A stretch of 64,000 nucleotides of DNA. It comes from Paludibacteraceae bacterium (GTDB lineage Bacteria; Bacteroidota; Bacteroidia; Bacteroidales; Paludibacteraceae). Made by a program: the position numbers and the translations under genes. The stretch spans positions 1-64,000 of the forward strand of contig JAFVTU010000012.1 in assembly GCA_017503075.1 (NCBI GenBank), given 5' to 3'. Numbering within the stretch: the stretch's first letter is position 1; the number at the start of each line of letters is the position of its first letter. Shown piece after piece: positions 50,821 through 59,763 of the stretch. The notes under the pieces are model-generated. The model saw only the letters and a list, made by a program, of their open reading frames with translations. It did not search any database and was not told where the DNA came from.

Positions 50821-53800
50821 TGGCCATGGAGAAAAAAGATATCAAGAAAGTATTGGTGCTCGGTTCTGGAGCACTCAAGATCGGTGAAGCAGGCGAGTTC
50901 GACTACTCTGGTTCACAAGCCCTCAAGGCCCTTCGTGAAGAAGGTATCTATACCGTACTTATCAACCCTAATATCGCTACCGTACAAACCAGCGAAGGTG
51001 TAGCAGACAAGATCTACTTCTTGCCTGTCAACCCATTCTTCGTGGAGAAGGTGATTGCGAAGGAGCGTCCAGATGGCGTACTCCTCGCCTTCGGCGGACA
51101 AACCGCACTCAACTGCGGTGTGGAGCTCTACAAGAGCGGCGTGTTAGCGAAATATAATGTACAAGTACTCGGTACCCCAGTACAAGCGATTATGGACACC
51201 GAAGACCGCGAGCTCTTCGTGGAGAAACTCGACGAGATTAATGTCAAGACCATCCAAAGCGAGGCTTGCGAGACTATTGAAGCAGCTCGTGCTGCCGCTA
51301 AAGAGCTCGGCTACCCAGTTATCCTCCGTGCAGCTTATGCGCTCGGCGGTTTGGGCTCAGGCTTCTGCGACAACGAGGAAGAACTCAACGTCATCGCAGA
51401 GAAAGCGTTCAGTTTCTCTCCACAAGTACTCGTCGAGAAATCGCTCAAGGGTTGGAAAGAGATTGAGTATGAGGTAGTTCGTGATAAATACGACAACTGT
51501 ATCACCGTCTGCAACATGGAGAACCTCGACCCACTCGGTATTCACACAGGTGAAAGTATCGTGATTGCTCCTACCCAAACATTGACCAAATCAGAGGCAG
51601 CTAAGCTCCGTGCGTTGGCAATCAAGATCGTTCGTCACGTAGGTATCGTGGGTGAGTGTAACGTACAATACGCCCTCGATCCATATTCTGAAGACTACCG
51701 CGTGATTGAGGTGAATGCTCGCCTCTCTCGCTCTTCTGCGTTGGCATCCAAAGCGACAGGTTATCCATTGGCTTTCGTAGCCGCTAAGATTGCTTTGGGC
51801 TATGGCCTCTTTGAACTCAAGAACTCTGTCACCAAAGATACTCCTGCTTTCTTCGAGCCAACACTCGACTATATCGTGGCTAAACTCCCACGCTGGGACC
51901 TCGGCAAGTTCCGCGGCGTAGATCGTGAGATCGGTTCCAGCATGAAGTCTGTGGGTGAGGTGATGGCTATCGGTCGTACCTTCGAAGATACCATCCAAAA
52001 GGGTCTTCGTATGATTGGTCAAGGCATGCACGGTTTCACCGAGAACAAGCAACTGCATGTGGACGACCTCGACCACGCATTGGCAGCTCCAACCGACAAG
52101 CGTATCTTCTTCCTCTCGCAAGCATTGCATGCGGGTTACAGCATCGACCGCTTGCACGAGCTGACGAAGATTGACCGTTGGTTCCTTGAGAAACTCCAAA
52201 ATATCGTTAAGACCGACAACGAGCTCAAGGCTGCAGGCACCCTCCAAAACATTGACGAGGAGCTGATGCGCAAAGCTAAGATTCAAGGTTTCTCTGACTT
52301 CCAAATCGCGAAAGCCGTTGGATTAGGCGAACAAATGGACATGGACTTTGCGGTGCTCGTAGCACGCAAACATCGTCTCTCATTGGGCGTTAAACCAGTT
52401 GTAAAACAGATAGATACACTGGCAGCAGAGTTCCCTGCTCAAACCAACTACCTCTACCTCACCTACTCAGGTATAGCCAACGATGTGAAGTACCTCAACG
52501 ACCGCAAGTCTGTCGTAGTACTCGGTTCGGGTGCATACCGTATTGGTTCGTCTGTAGAGTTTGACTGGTGCGGCGTACAAGCGCTCAAGACCATCCGCGA
52601 GAACGGTTACCGCTCCGTGATGATCAACTACAACCCTGAGACCGTTTCCACCGACTACGATATGTGCGACCGTCTTTACTTCGACGAGCTCACCTTCGAG
52701 CGCGTGATGGATATTCTGGAATTGGAGAACCCACACGGTGTAATCGTATCTACTGGTGGTCAGATCCCTAACAACCTCGCACTCAAGCTCGATGCACAAC
52801 ATATGCCTATCCTCGGTACTACCGCTCGCAGTATCGACAACGCCGAGGACCGCGATAAGTTCTCTGCCATGCTCGACCGCATTGGCGTGGATCAACCAGA
52901 ATGGAGTGCCCTCACCTCTATGGAAGATGTGAAGACCTTCATTGACAAGGTGGGCTTCCCAGTGCTCGTTCGTCCATCGTATGTGCTTTCTGGTGCGGCG
53001 ATGAATGTCTGCTTCAACCAAGAGGAACTCGAACGCTTCCTTAAGATGGCAGCAACTGTGAGCAAGAAGCACCCTGTGGTAATCTCTAAGTTCATGCTCA
53101 ACACCAAGGAGATTGAGATGGACGCTGTGGCAAAGGATGGCGAGATTATCGCATACGCTATCTCTGAGCACGTAGAGTTCGCTGGTGTTCACTCTGGTGA
53201 CGCGACAATCCAGTTCCCTGCACAGAAGCTTTACGTAGAAACCGTGCGCCGAATCAAGAAGATCTCTGGTCAAATCGCACGCGAGCTCAACATCTCTGGT
53301 CCATTCAATATCCAGTACCTCGCTCGCGAGAACGAAATCAAGGTAATCGAATGTAACCTCCGTGCTTCACGCTCGTTCCCATTCGTATCTAAAGTATTGA
53401 AGATCAACTTCATTGATATAGCCACTCGTATCATGCTCGGTCTCCCTGTTGAGAAACCAAGCAAGAACTTCTTCGACTTCGATTATGTGGGTGTGAAGGC
53501 ATCGCAGTTCTCCTTCAACCGTCTGCAAAAGGCCGATCCTGTGATTGGTGTGGACATGACTTCTACGGGCGAAGTTGGTTGCTTGGGCGAGGACGCTAAC
53601 GCAGCCCTCTTGACCTCTATGCTTTCCGTAGGCATGCGCGTACCTAAGAAGAATGTACTCTTCTCCATCGGTTCGCCTAAGCAAAAAGCACAGATGCTTG
53701 AGTCTGCACGCCAACTCATCGCGAAGGGCTTCAATATCTACGCTACCCTTGGTACAAGCCACTTCCTCACAGAGGCAGGTATCCCTAATACTACGGTTTA

Positions 53801-54053
53801 CCAACCATCTGAGGAAGGCACTCCACAAGCTATCGACCTCATGCGTGAAGGCGTGATCGAGTTCGTAGTGAGCGTTCCAAAGGATATCGTGACCGACCCA
53901 CAAAACGATGTTTGCTACCACGTTCGTCGTGCGGCTATTGACCTCAATGTGCCATTGCTCACCAATGCACGCCTTGCAGCAGCGTTCATCAACGCCTTCT
54001 GCACTGTCGATGTCAACGACCTCGCTATCCAATCGTGGGATGAGTATAAATAG
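50820..54053 (+). CDS. carB: Carbamoyl-phosphate synthase large subunit
   Basis: CarB makes carbamoyl phosphate from bicarbonate, two ATP and ammonia for pyrimidines and arginine. The product has 1077 residues. Two ATP-grasp halves are present, the first starting VLVLGSGALKIGEAGEFDYS and the second VVVLGSGAYRIGSSVEFDWC, followed by an MGS-like allosteric domain (VLFSIGSPKQKAQMLESARQ). The GSGALKIG/GEFDYSGSQA wording resembles eukaryotic CPS more than E. coli CarB. The ATG at 50820 uses the last A of the carA stop; a second ATG lies at 50826. With a defective CarA, ammonia is the expected substrate. Confidence 0.97.
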   Translation: MAMEKKDIKKVLVLGSGALKIGEAGEFDYSGSQALKALREEGIYTVLINPNIATVQTSEGVADKIYFLPVNPFFVEKVIAKERPDGVLLAFGGQTALNCGVELYKSGVLAKYNVQVLGTPVQAIMDTEDRELFVEKLDEINVKTIQSEACETIEAARAAAKELGYPVILRAAYALGGLGSGFCDNEEELNVIAEKAFSFSPQVLVEKSLKGWKEIEYEVVRDKYDNCITVCNMENLDPLGIHTGESIVIAPTQTLTKSEAAKLRALAIKIVRHVGIVGECNVQYALDPYSEDYRVIEVNARLSRSSALASKATGYPLAFVAAKIALGYGLFELKNSVTKDTPAFFEPTLDYIVAKLPRWDLGKFRGVDREIGSSMKSVGEVMAIGRTFEDTIQKGLRMIGQGMHGFTENKQLHVDDLDHALAAPTDKRIFFLSQALHAGYSIDRLHELTKIDRWFLEKLQNIVKTDNELKAAGTLQNIDEELMRKAKIQGFSDFQIAKAVGLGEQMDMDFAVLVARKHRLSLGVKPVVKQIDTLAAEFPAQTNYLYLTYSGIANDVKYLNDRKSVVVLGSGAYRIGSSVEFDWCGVQALKTIRENGYRSVMINYNPETVSTDYDMCDRLYFDELTFERVMDILELENPHGVIVSTGGQIPNNLALKLDAQHMPILGTTARSIDNAEDRDKFSAMLDRIGVDQPEWSALTSMEDVKTFIDKVGFPVLVRPSYVLSGAAMNVCFNQEELERFLKMAATVSKKHPVVISKFMLNTKEIEMDAVAKDGEIIAYAISEHVEFAGVHSGDATIQFPAQKLYVETVRRIKKISGQIARELNISGPFNIQYLARENEIKVIECNLRASRSFPFVSKVLKINFIDIATRIMLGLPVEKPSKNFFDFDYVGVKASQFSFNRLQKADPVIGVDMTSTGEVGCLGEDANAALLTSMLSVGMRVPKKNVLFSIGSPKQKAQMLESARQLIAKGFNIYATLGTSHFLTEAGIPNTTVYQPSEEGTPQAIDLMREGVIEFVVSVPKDIVTDPQNDVCYHVRRAAIDLNVPLLTNARLAAAFINAFCTVDVNDLAIQSWDEYK

Positions 54054-54089
54054 TTTAGAGTTTAATGTTTAGAGTTTAAAGACAAGATA
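54054..54089 (+). repeat. TTTAGAGTTTAAAG leader repeat before purC
   Basis: Differs from the purB-purA gap by one substitution and small length changes. It also begins directly after a TAG stop codon and ends in ACAAGATA before the ATG. Confidence 0.85.
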
Positions 54090-55034
54090 ATGAACGCTTT
54101 AACAGCAACCAATTTCAACTTTCCTGGTCAAACTAATGTGTACCACGGCAAAGTGCGTGATGTATATTTCATCGGTGAGGACTGCCTCGCTATGGTAGCC
54201 ACCGACCGTATTTCTGCTTTTGATGTTATCCTGCCAAAGGGTATTCCATTCAAAGGCCAAATCCTCAACCAAATCGCGGCTAAGTTCCTCGATGCAACGG
54301 CTGACATCGTTCCTAACTGGAAGCAAGCCACTCCCGACCCTATGGTTACCGTAGGTGTTCGCTGTGAGGGCTATCCAGTAGAGATGATCGTGCGCGGTTA
54401 CCTCTGCGGTTCTGCATGGCGTGCTTACAAGAGCGGCGTGCGTGAGATCTGCGGCGTACAATTGCCAGAGGGCATGCGCGAGAACGAGAAGTTCCCTACC
54501 CCAATCATTACTCCTACTACCAAGGCCGAGATTGGTGCACACGATGAGCACATCTCTCGTGAAGAGATTATCGCTCAAGGACTTATCCCAGAGGCAGAGT
54601 ACGAGCAATTGGAGAAATACACCCTTGCTCTCTTCGCTCGCGGACAAGAGATTGCTGCTAAACAAGGACTTATCCTTGTGGACACCAAATACGAGTTTGG
54701 TAAGCATGGCGATCAAATTCTTCTTATGGACGAGGTGCACACTCCAGACTCCAGCCGCTACTTCTATGCAGAGGGCTATGAGGAGCGCTTTGAGGCAGGT
54801 TTGCCACAAAAGCAACTCTCCAAAGAGTTCGTTCGTGAGTGGTTGATGGACAACGGCTTCCAAGGTAAAGAGGGTCAACAAGTGCCAGAGATGACCGACA
54901 AAGTAGTAGCAGGTATCACCGCCCGCTATATCGAACTCTACGAAGGCATCACAGGCGAAAAACTTGTCCTTGACGCTTCTGCCGAAGACCTCACCGCTCG
55001 TATTGAAAATAATGTAAAACAATATTTAGGTTAA
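54090..55034 (+). CDS. purC: SAICAR synthetase
   Basis: PurC joins CAIR and aspartate using ATP, step 7 of purine synthesis. The product has 314 residues, the longer type of the family. [20 protein letters not shown] is the ATP-binding N-terminus. [20 protein letters not shown] and [19 protein letters not shown] follow. [20 protein letters not shown] and [12 protein letters not shown] complete the family pattern. It lies 36 bp after carB. Downstream is a mini-hairpin array and then the four-helix-bundle gene, which interrupt the purine cluster before the PurF-like gene. Confidence 0.98.
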   Translation: MNALTATNFNFPGQTNVYHGKVRDVYFIGEDCLAMVATDRISAFDVILPKGIPFKGQILNQIAAKFLDATADIVPNWKQATPDPMVTVGVRCEGYPVEMIVRGYLCGSAWRAYKSGVREICGVQLPEGMRENEKFPTPIITPTTKAEIGAHDEHISREEIIAQGLIPEAEYEQLEKYTLALFARGQEIAAKQGLILVDTKYEFGKHGDQILLMDEVHTPDSSRYFYAEGYEERFEAGLPQKQLSKEFVREWLMDNGFQGKEGQQVPEMTDKVVAGITARYIELYEGITGEKLVLDASAEDLTARIENNVKQYLG

Positions 55035-55035
55035 G

Positions 55036-55113
55036 TCTTGCTGCGCAAGAAGTGATGTCGCTTAAGCGAAGTAATCGTCTTGCTGCGCAAGAAGTAGTGT
55101 CGCCATGAGGCGA
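55036..55113 (+). repeat. Mini-hairpin array after purC
   Basis: Four short hairpins: TCTTGC TGC GCAAGA (55036-55050), TCGCTTAAGCGA (55058-55069), TCTTGC TGC GCAAGA (55078-55092), TCGCC ATGA GGCGA (55100-55113). Linkers are AGTGATG, AGTAATCG and AGTAGTG. It begins one base after the purC stop. Confidence 0.9.
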
Positions 55114-55123
55114 AGCAATAGAG

Positions 55124-55510
55124 ATGAGTCAGCAATCATATAAAACATTAACCGTATATCAAGATGCAAAACAATTGGTAATAAAAGTATATCAATTGCT
55201 CAAATTATTTCCTCTTGAAGAAAGATTTGCTTTATGTGATCAAATTAGACGAGCTGTTATATCAATACCTTCAAATATTGTGGAAGGTATGAGTAGAACA
55301 TCCAACAAAGAAAAAGTTCACTTTTTAGATATTGCTTATGCCTCTATGTTAGAGATGGACAGCCAATTAGATATATCCAAGGACCTTGGATTTATTTCTG
55401 AGGAACAATATAAGGATATACATAGTATGGTTTGTACGATTGGTCGTCAATTGAATGGACTTCGACAATGGGCTCAACCCCATTCCAACACCTCGGCAAA
55501 GCCGACATAA
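55124..55510 (+). CDS. Four-helix bundle protein (23S rRNA IVP/TIGR02436 family)
   Basis: The product has 128 residues of the S23/IVP type: LTVYQDAKQLVIKVYQLLK, LFPLEERFALCDQIRRAVIS, the family core IPSNIVEGMSRTSNKEKVHF, and a last helix with LGFISEEQYKDIHSM. Such proteins form pentameric four-helix bundles. They are known from intervening sequences in 23S rRNA genes, from scattered chromosomal sites, and in related form as accessory protein of diversity-generating retroelements. No rRNA or reverse transcriptase is nearby. It lies between purC and the PurF-like gene, flanked by mini-hairpin arrays on both sides. The first hairpin of the second array forms its last codons (SAKPT). This looks like a mobile insertion in the pur cluster. 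Confidence 0.85.
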   Translation: MSQQSYKTLTVYQDAKQLVIKVYQLLKLFPLEERFALCDQIRRAVISIPSNIVEGMSRTSNKEKVHFLDIAYASMLEMDSQLDISKDLGFISEEQYKDIHSMVCTIGRQLNGLRQWAQPHSNTSAKPT

Positions 55511-55561
55511 CCTCGCGAAGCGACACAACCTCACGAAGTGACATAACCTGCGCAAAGCGCA
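55493..55561 (+). repeat. Mini-hairpin array before the PurF-like gene
   Basis: TCGGC AAA GCCGA (55493-55505), TCGC GAA GCGA (55513-55523), TCAC GAA GTGA (55531-55541), TGCGC AAA GCGCA (55549-55561). The linkers are 7 nt each: CATAACC, CACAACC, CATAACC. Stems differ, but every change is matched on the other side. Confidence 0.92.
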
Positions 55562-55574
55562 CATAACAAATAAT

Positions 55575-57005
55575 ATGGCTGGATTTTTTGGTACAATATC
55601 TACAACCTCCTGCGTCACCGATGTCTTCTACGGCACCGACTACCATTCCCACCTCGGTACACGCAGAGCGGGTATGGCAACATACGATGCAGAAAAGGGC
55701 TTCAAACGAAGCATTCACAACATACAAAACTCGCACTTCCGAACCAAGTTCGAAGATGAATTACACGAGTTTAGTGGCAATGCAGGTATTGGTATCATCT
55801 CCGATACCGATGCACAACCTTTGCTCATCAATTCCCACCTCGGTCGCTTTGCTATCAGCACCATCGGCAAGATTAACAACCAAGACGATTTGGTAGCCCA
55901 CCTATTGGAGCAAAAAGTGCACCTCTCCGAGTTCAGTAGCGGACGCGTAAACCCCACAGAATTAGTAGGTTTGCTCATCGTACAAGGTAAAGATTTCGTG
56001 GATGGCATTGAGAATGTGTACAAGCAAATCAAAGGTTCATGCAGCATACTTATTCTCACCGAAGATGGTATCATCGCTGCCCGCGACTCATGGGGACGTA
56101 CACCTATTATATTAGGAAAAAGAGACAACGCTTACGCGATTGCTAGCGAGTCCTCATCCTTCTTCAATCTCGGTTTTGAAACGGAGTATTTCATGGGGCC
56201 TGGTGAGATTGTTCGCGTATATGCTGACCACATGGAGCAACTCCGCAAACCCAACGACAAGATGCAGATTTGCTCTTTCCTTTGGGTGTATTACGGTTTC
56301 CCTACTTCCGACTACGAAGGTCGCAATGTAGAACAAGTGCGCTATGCGTGCGGTCATGCTATGGGTAATAGCGATGATGTGAAAGCCGATATTGTCTGCG
56401 GTATTCCTGATTCAGGTATTGCTATGGCGATTGGTTATTCGCACACTTCGGGTGTGCCTTACCAACGTGCCATCACCAAATATACCCCTACTTGGCCACG
56501 TTCTTTCACCCCATCGCAACAAGCCACACGCGACCTCGTTGCTAAGATGAAACTCATTCACAACTACTCTATCCTACGTGGCAAGAGTGTTCTCTTCTGC
56601 GACGATTCTATCGTGCGTGGCACACAACTCCGCGACAACACCCGTTGTCTGATCGAAGCAGGTGCCAAAGATGTGCATATGCGTATTGCATGTCCGCCTA
56701 TCATGTATGGCTGTCCATTCACGAATTTCACCACATCGAAGTCGGATATGGAGCTCATCACCCGCCGTATCATTGCGGATTTAGAAGGAGAAGAAGCTGC
56801 AAACAATCCAGAGCGTATCAAGGCATATGCAACGACCGACTCCTTGGAGTACCAACGCATGATACGCGCCTTGCGCGACCGCTTCGCGCTGAAGTCACTC
56901 AAATACACCAAGATAGAGGACCTCATTGCCGCCATCGGATTGCCTAAGTGCAAAGTTTGCACCTTCTGCTTCGATGGTGCCAACCCACAAGAGTCACAAC
57001 ATTGA
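55575..57005 (+). CDS. purF: PurF-like amidophosphoribosyltransferase without the Cys nucleophile
   Basis: PurF makes phosphoribosylamine from PRPP and ammonia, step 1 of purine synthesis. The product has 476 residues. The C-terminal phosphoribosyltransferase domain is complete: PRPP loop VLFCDDSIVRGTQ at 339-351 and CGIPDSGIAMAIGY near 275. It ends with CKVCTFC near 459-465. The N-terminal glutaminase domain is altered. Position 2, the Cys nucleophile of Ntn amidotransferases, is Ala (MAGFFGT; GCT at 55578-55580). The HRGQ motif reads LGTRRAG, and the NGN segment is replaced by GKINNQ. Glutamine use is thus improbable and free ammonia likely. I recall Bacteroides proteins beginning MGGFFG, so this may be a lineage-wide type. 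Confidence 0.85.
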   Translation: MAGFFGTISTTSCVTDVFYGTDYHSHLGTRRAGMATYDAEKGFKRSIHNIQNSHFRTKFEDELHEFSGNAGIGIISDTDAQPLLINSHLGRFAISTIGKINNQDDLVAHLLEQKVHLSEFSSGRVNPTELVGLLIVQGKDFVDGIENVYKQIKGSCSILILTEDGIIAARDSWGRTPIILGKRDNAYAIASESSSFFNLGFETEYFMGPGEIVRVYADHMEQLRKPNDKMQICSFLWVYYGFPTSDYEGRNVEQVRYACGHAMGNSDDVKADIVCGIPDSGIAMAIGYSHTSGVPYQRAITKYTPTWPRSFTPSQQATRDLVAKMKLIHNYSILRGKSVLFCDDSIVRGTQLRDNTRCLIEAGAKDVHMRIACPPIMYGCPFTNFTTSKSDMELITRRIIADLEGEEAANNPERIKAYATTDSLEYQRMIRALRDRFALKSLKYTKIEDLIAAIGLPKCKVCTFCFDGANPQESQH

Positions 57006-57018
57006 ACAATACTGAACT

Positions 57019-58491
57019 ATGTTGAACAATACTGAACCCTTTAACAACGAAAAGTACATTCTCCGTCAGTCGGAGCATATCAAAGAACGCATTGCGCAGT
57101 TTGGTAACAAACTCTATCTGGAACTTGGAGGCAAACTCTTTGATGATTTCCATGCTAGTCGCGTACTACCTGGTTTTCAACCAGATAGCAAGCTCACTAT
57201 GCTCACGCAACTACGTGATACATTGGAGATAGTGATTGTCATATCCGCATCCGACATTGAGAAAAACAAAGTACGTCAAGACTTAGGCATTACTTATGAC
57301 GTGGATGTACTGCGTTTGCGCGACGAGTTTATGAATCGTGGTTTTGTGGTCAACTCCGTGGTTATCACTCACTATAGCGGTCAAACGTCCGCACAGATGT
57401 ACCGCCAACGATTGGAGCGACTGGGTATCACCACCTATTATCATTATACGATTGACGGCTACCCCCACAACGTAGCACTCATCGACTCGGAAGAAGGGTT
57501 TGGTAAGAACGATTATATCGAGACTACTCGCCCATTAGTGGTTGTCACGGCTCCTGGTCCTGGTAGTGGAAAAATGGCAGTTTGCTTGAGCCAACTCTAT
57601 AACGAACACCAACGCGGCAATCAAGCTGGATATGCCAAGTTTGAGACTTTCCCCGTGTGGAATCTCCCACTCAAGCACCCAGTCAATAAAGCGTACGAAG
57701 CAGCCACAGCCGACCTCAACGATGTGAATATGATTGACCCATACCACTTGGAGGCATACGGCAAAACGGCGGTAAGTTATAATCGTGATTCGGAGATTTT
57801 CCCTGTCTTAGATGCTTTGTTTACTGGTATTTATGGTCATAATCCCTACAAATCACCTACCGATATGGGTGTAAATATGGTGGGTTTCTGCATAGAAGAT
57901 GACGCGGCATGTCAAGAGGCAAGCAAACAGGAGATTATCCGTCGCTACTACCATGCGCTGAATGATTTTGCTAATGGTGATATTAGCGAGGCTGTAGTCA
58001 ATCGCATTGGTCGATTGTTTAAGCAAGTTGGCATCAGCACTGCAGACCGCCAATGCACAGTAGCGGCTAAAGAGCGCAAAGAACGCGATAGTAGCACCGC
58101 AGTGGCGGCTATTGAACTGCACAACGGCCAGATTATCACAGCTGAAGCATCACCATTGTTGGGATCAAGTGCAGCCCTCTTGCTGAATGCCACAAAATAC
58201 CTCGCTGGCATTGACCATGATGTCAAGCTTATCCCACAAGAGATGATTGAGCCTATCCAACACACTAAGATCAGTTACCTGCGTGGTCGCAACCCACGCT
58301 TGCATACGGATGAGGTATTGATAGCATTATCGGTATTATCGTTACATGATGAGAACTGCCGAATGACATTGGAAGCGCTACCACAACTAGCTGGTTGTCA
58401 AGTTCATTCCACAGTGATGCTCTCAGAAGTAGATCGAAAGATTTTCCGCAAATTAGGTATTGATCTTACCTGCGACCCTGTACGGAAATAA
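57019..58491 (+). CDS. DUF1846-family protein
   Basis: The product has 490 residues of the DUF1846 (PF08903) family, close to the family length. It has an N-terminal Rossmann-like region (LEIVIVISASDIEKNKVRQD; TYDVDVLRLRDEF). VVTAPGPGSGKMAVCLSQLY resembles a nucleotide-binding loop near 180-200, and ASPLLGSSAALLLNATKYLA is near the C-terminus. The function is not established; the loop suggests a nucleoside-triphosphate-dependent enzyme. It starts 13 bp after the PurF-like gene behind a GAACAATACTGAAC repeat and is the last gene of this plus-strand run. A terminator follows. Confidence 0.88.
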   Translation: MLNNTEPFNNEKYILRQSEHIKERIAQFGNKLYLELGGKLFDDFHASRVLPGFQPDSKLTMLTQLRDTLEIVIVISASDIEKNKVRQDLGITYDVDVLRLRDEFMNRGFVVNSVVITHYSGQTSAQMYRQRLERLGITTYYHYTIDGYPHNVALIDSEEGFGKNDYIETTRPLVVVTAPGPGSGKMAVCLSQLYNEHQRGNQAGYAKFETFPVWNLPLKHPVNKAYEAATADLNDVNMIDPYHLEAYGKTAVSYNRDSEIFPVLDALFTGIYGHNPYKSPTDMGVNMVGFCIEDDAACQEASKQEIIRRYYHALNDFANGDISEAVVNRIGRLFKQVGISTADRQCTVAAKERKERDSSTAVAAIELHNGQIITAEASPLLGSSAALLLNATKYLAGIDHDVKLIPQEMIEPIQHTKISYLRGRNPRLHTDEVLIALSVLSLHDENCRMTLEALPQLAGCQVHSTVMLSEVDRKIFRKLGIDLTCDPVRK

Positions 58492-58504
58492 AATACACTA
58501 CTCT

Positions 58505-58540
58505 ATAAGAATCGCACCCAGTAAGGTGCGATTCTTATAT
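58505..58540. terminator. Bidirectional terminator between converging operons
   Basis: A perfect 14-bp stem pairs ATAAGAATCGCACC (58505-58518) with 58525-58538 around a CAGTAA loop. It serves both the DUF1846 gene and the minus-strand operon. Confidence 0.92.
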
Positions 58541-59763
58541 TATTGGTAATATGGTTCAAATGCAGAATAGTAGTATTTCATCCAATTTTTAGAAGATTGT
58601 TGATACCACTTGTAAAATGTCTTATCATCCAGATTTCCTTCCACCCATTGCTGGTAAAGTGGTAGAAAATCAGACAGGATCATTGTCTCCACATCATTGG
58701 TACATGTTATAAGCGAAGGCTTGCTCTCATTGCCAACCAAAATAGTCTGCAGTGCCACATAACGCTTACCATTGCTAATATGCATAGGGAATGCCCATGC
58801 GTCTTTTATTTTAAGTGATGCATCGCACATCTCGCTATGCAGTGCCTCACCTTTCTTAGCCTTTGGATTGCGCGCAGTCATATACGCAGGTAACGAACTA
58901 CTATTCATTAATAGCGGTATAGCCACTGCACACGCAGGATACCCCAATGCAGACCACATGATGCTATACTTAGGATCATTCCCCTCAGACACACCTTGAA
59001 AACAAATTACTGCAGATGTGATACGACGAGGAATATAATCTTGATCTACAATATATTGTGGTGCATTTTCTTGGTAGTAATTCACTCCTAAAACTTCATG
59101 ACGATACTTACGGGAGAAGAGATTGATAGCATCAATAGCAGAGAACTCTCGCTCACGAGAAAAAGCCTCCTTCATGATAGCAGAAGCGGTTTGATAGCGT
59201 TCCCAACCTTCGTAATCTTCATGTCGACCTGCGAAACTAAAATTGGTTACTACCCTATATCCATTCGCTTCTTCATTGACATCATATTTGATCCAACGAT
59301 GGTTATTAATCTCGTAGTATGCCGCTCCACCTTGTGCATCGATGATACCAAAATTGGCTTCCACACCCCATGGCTGAGGATATGTATCGATCCAAGCCTC
59401 AAACTCTTGGAGAGTAGCACATTGCCCTAGAACATGATACATGAATTCGCCCTCACGATCCATCTGACACTCTAGCATATCTTCGCGCAGATTATAGGAA
59501 GCTGTATTCATGATACAGAGGCCAGCTTCGTTCATACCAGCCCATACTTCACCATCCAAAGAAGGCGCATTGACTAAGCCCATAAACGCATATTTCTTAC
59601 CTTGAAAATGCGCAATGCGATTGTTGAGCTCGTCGGTGTCACGATGCTTAAACATCATGGGTTTGCCAGAAGGAGTAGCTTTACCGCTGATGATAAAAGA
59701 AGTACATGCAAAGGTGATTGATACTGAGAATAGAGCTATTGTAAGTAAAACGATTTTCTTCAT
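58540..59763 (-). CDS. Exported Ntn hydrolase of the C45/choloylglycine-hydrolase type
   Basis: The product has 407 residues. The signal peptide MKKIVLLTIALFSVSITFA ends directly before CTSFIISGK. Signal peptidase cleavage would thus expose an N-terminal Cys, the nucleophile of this family. Family features follow: the HRDTDE segment near 41, NEAGLCIMNTASYN, a GVEANFGIIDAQGGAAYYEI region and NFSFAGRHEDYEGWERYQ. These enzymes cut amide bonds such as acyl-amino acids, penicillins or bile salts; the substrate here is unknown. It is expected in the periplasm. It overlaps the pseudouridine synthase gene by 4 bp and is the last gene of the operon. Confidence 0.82.
   Translation of the reverse strand: MKKIVLLTIALFSVSITFACTSFIISGKATPSGKPMMFKHRDTDELNNRIAHFQGKKYAFMGLVNAPSLDGEVWAGMNEAGLCIMNTASYNLREDMLECQMDREGEFMYHVLGQCATLQEFEAWIDTYPQPWGVEANFGIIDAQGGAAYYEINNHRWIKYDVNEEANGYRVVTNFSFAGRHEDYEGWERYQTASAIMKEAFSREREFSAIDAINLFSRKYRHEVLGVNYYQENAPQYIVDQDYIPRRITSAVICFQGVSEGNDPKYSIMWSALGYPACAVAIPLLMNSSSLPAYMTARNPKAKKGEALHSEMCDASLKIKDAWAFPMHISNGKRYVALQTILVGNESKPSLITCTNDVETMILSDFLPLYQQWVEGNLDDKTFYKWYQQSSKNWMKYYYSAFEPYYQ

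Noticed and set aside
55124..55510. Part of a diversity-generating retroelement (Avd-like protein)
   Set aside because: No reverse transcriptase, template repeat or variable repeat is nearby; the sequence fits the 23S IVP type better.
55036..55561. CRISPR array
   Set aside because: Units are 18-24 bp with variable hairpins and constant short linkers, no constant repeat of 24-40 bp with unique spacers, and no cas genes.
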